DNA from: an uncultured Candidatus Berkelbacteria bacterium
Lineage (GTDB): Bacteria; Patescibacteriota; UBA1384; CAILIB01
Length of the DNA stretch: 5,703 nucleotides
Direction: 5' to 3'
Assembly (NCBI GenBank): GCA_937895715.1
Contig: CALBLZ010000273.1
Coordinates: 1 to 5,703 of the forward strand
Shown: piece after piece, positions 5,063 through 5,703 of the stretch
How positions within the stretch are numbered: position 1 is the stretch's first letter
Layout: every line of letters starts with the position of its first letter
Made by a program: the position numbers and the translations under genes
The notes under the pieces: model-generated
Database searches by the model: none
Told to the model about the DNA's origin: nothing
The model's input: only the letters and a program-made list of their open reading frames with translations

Positions 5063-5678
5063 CCAACGCCACGTGCAAAAGAGGGGATTCACACTGCTTG
5101 AGGTGATTATTGCCGTTACTATTGGAGTGACGCTGATTGGTGTGGGAGTTCCATCGTTTACCTCGCTCGTTCGTCGGCAAGAGTTCCAATCTGAGGCGAG
5201 TCGGTTGACCGGATGCATTCAGAAGGCGCAAGAGTACGTGCTCACTTCTCGCGCACTACCATCAGGGCAGCCAGTTCGCTGGTCTGCTGCCGAGATTACC
5301 TACAATACTGCCACCCAGAACATTACCTGCAAGCAGTTACTATTTGGGTCCTCTGCGTGGACGGCGCTTACTATTGGACTAGCTGAAGATCAGCTAGTTG
5401 CAACTGAAACCATTAATTCAGTGAGCGTAGCAGGCTTTACGTATTCCACCGGAGCGTTTCAAGGAATTGCACTTACCGATACAACCCGTATCTACTTTGG
5501 TCAGAGTGAGCGAGGGGCTGTGGTCAGGCTTATCTCAGGCGGGCATGGTCGTCCTAATGCATACTCGCAGTACGGGAATGCTATGTCACTCACTTTGGCC
5601 TCCCCGGTAGATGCCTCACAGACGGTACGAATTATGATTAATGCAATTGGCACCCCAATTCAGCTCACTTCAGAATAA
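5052..5678 (+). CDS. GspH/FimT-like minor pilin (pseudopilin)
   Basis: From ATG 5052 this gives 208 aa with the leader MGFSQRHVQKRG/FTLLEV: cleavage after Gly12, Phe13 methylated, Glu17 as Glu+5. After the hydrophobic helix (13-37), VPSFTSLVRRQEF and ASRLTGCIQKAQEYVLTSR (49-67) match the GspH/FimT pattern of an amphipathic helix rich in R, A and Q. The remainder is a beta-rich head ending near IMINAIGTPIQL. Cys55 and Cys93 are the only cysteines and might pair. Minor pilins of this type form the initiation tip of pili or pseudopili. The ATG overlaps the pilD stop by 11 bp. An in-frame GTG at 5073 would give the shorter leader MQKRG/F, closer to pilins 1 and 2. A longer open frame back to 4956 lies inside pilD and is unlikely to be the start. 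I prefer 5052, but the start is uncertain. Confidence 0.88.
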   Translation: MGFSQRHVQKRGFTLLEVIIAVTIGVTLIGVGVPSFTSLVRRQEFQSEASRLTGCIQKAQEYVLTSRALPSGQPVRWSAAEITYNTATQNITCKQLLFGSSAWTALTIGLAEDQLVATETINSVSVAGFTYSTGAFQGIALTDTTRIYFGQSERGAVVRLISGGHGRPNAYSQYGNAMSLTLASPVDASQTVRIMINAIGTPIQLTSE

Positions 5679-5682
5679 TTGT

Positions 5683-5703
5683 ATGCAACGCCGCGGTTTT
5701 ACC
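5683..5703 (+). CDS. 5' end of another type IV prepilin gene (partial)
   Basis: Four bases after the GspH-like gene's stop, an ATG opens a frame reading MQRRGFT up to the window edge. Basic residues, then Gly-Phe-Thr, is exactly the prepilin peptidase site (RRG/FT), so this is almost surely the start of a further pilin or pseudopilin. In minor-pilin operons the gene after GspH/FimT is often a GspI-, GspJ- or PilV/PilW-like subunit. Only seven codons are visible, so its class is not known. No Shine-Dalgarno is present. Confidence 0.8.

Noticed and set aside
1..5703. CRISPR array, tRNA, rRNA or insertion sequence
   Set aside because: No regularly spaced repeats, no cloverleaf-type sequence and no transposase-like frame were seen; genes fill almost the whole window.

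Overview
The window is part of a type IV pilus / type II secretion-like gene cluster from a bacterium with roughly balanced base composition. It contains three complete pilin-type genes, the start of another, the tail of a probable paralogue, the prepilin peptidase (pilD), a FimT/GspH-like minor pilin, and a three-gene ABC-transporter operon on the opposite strand. The small single-domain pilins with (K)RGFTLIELLVV-type N-termini, the tight gene packing and the scarcity of Shine-Dalgarno sites would fit a Patescibacteria (CPR) genome. That placement is inference: no rRNA or other marker gene is present.

Layout, left to right. Positions 1-55 hold the last codons and terminator of an upstream gene. 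This segment is identical to 720-774, the end of the first complete pilin gene. Pilin 1 (104-727) looks like a well-expressed major pilin with its own promoter and terminator. Pilin 2 (821-1414) is its paralogue, with a conserved pair of C-terminal cysteines. It shares a TAATG stop/start overlap with a GspG-like pilin (1414-1869). One base after that gene's stop, the convergent operon ends. Read in its own direction, that operon is ABC ATPase (4241-3513), ABC-2 permease (3516-2752) and an exported TPR protein (2755-1871), joined by two ATGA overlaps. Divergent from it across 29 bp is pilD (4271-5062). It overlaps a GspH/FimT-like minor pilin (5052-5678), and a further prepilin gene (MQRRG/FT...) starts at 5683 and runs off the window.

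How the genes work together. PilD cleaves and N-methylates the prepilins. Pilins 1 and 2 would be fibre subunits, and the GspG-like and GspH-like proteins accessory or minor subunits. The ABC/TPR operon lies between the pilins and pilD, which recalls the pilA-pilGHI-pilD order of Myxococcus xanthus, where pilGHI are needed for pilus formation.

The least expected signal is a shared promoter-like element, GTATAmT-N5-CAT(A/T), found before pilin 1, pilin 2, pilD and the GspH-like gene. Its predicted start sites imply leaders of about 20 nt for the pilins but only 2-4 nt for pilD and the GspH-like gene. The divergent ABC operon also has a -10-like box that would place transcription start on the A of its ATG. 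Leaderless expression therefore looks likely for several genes here.
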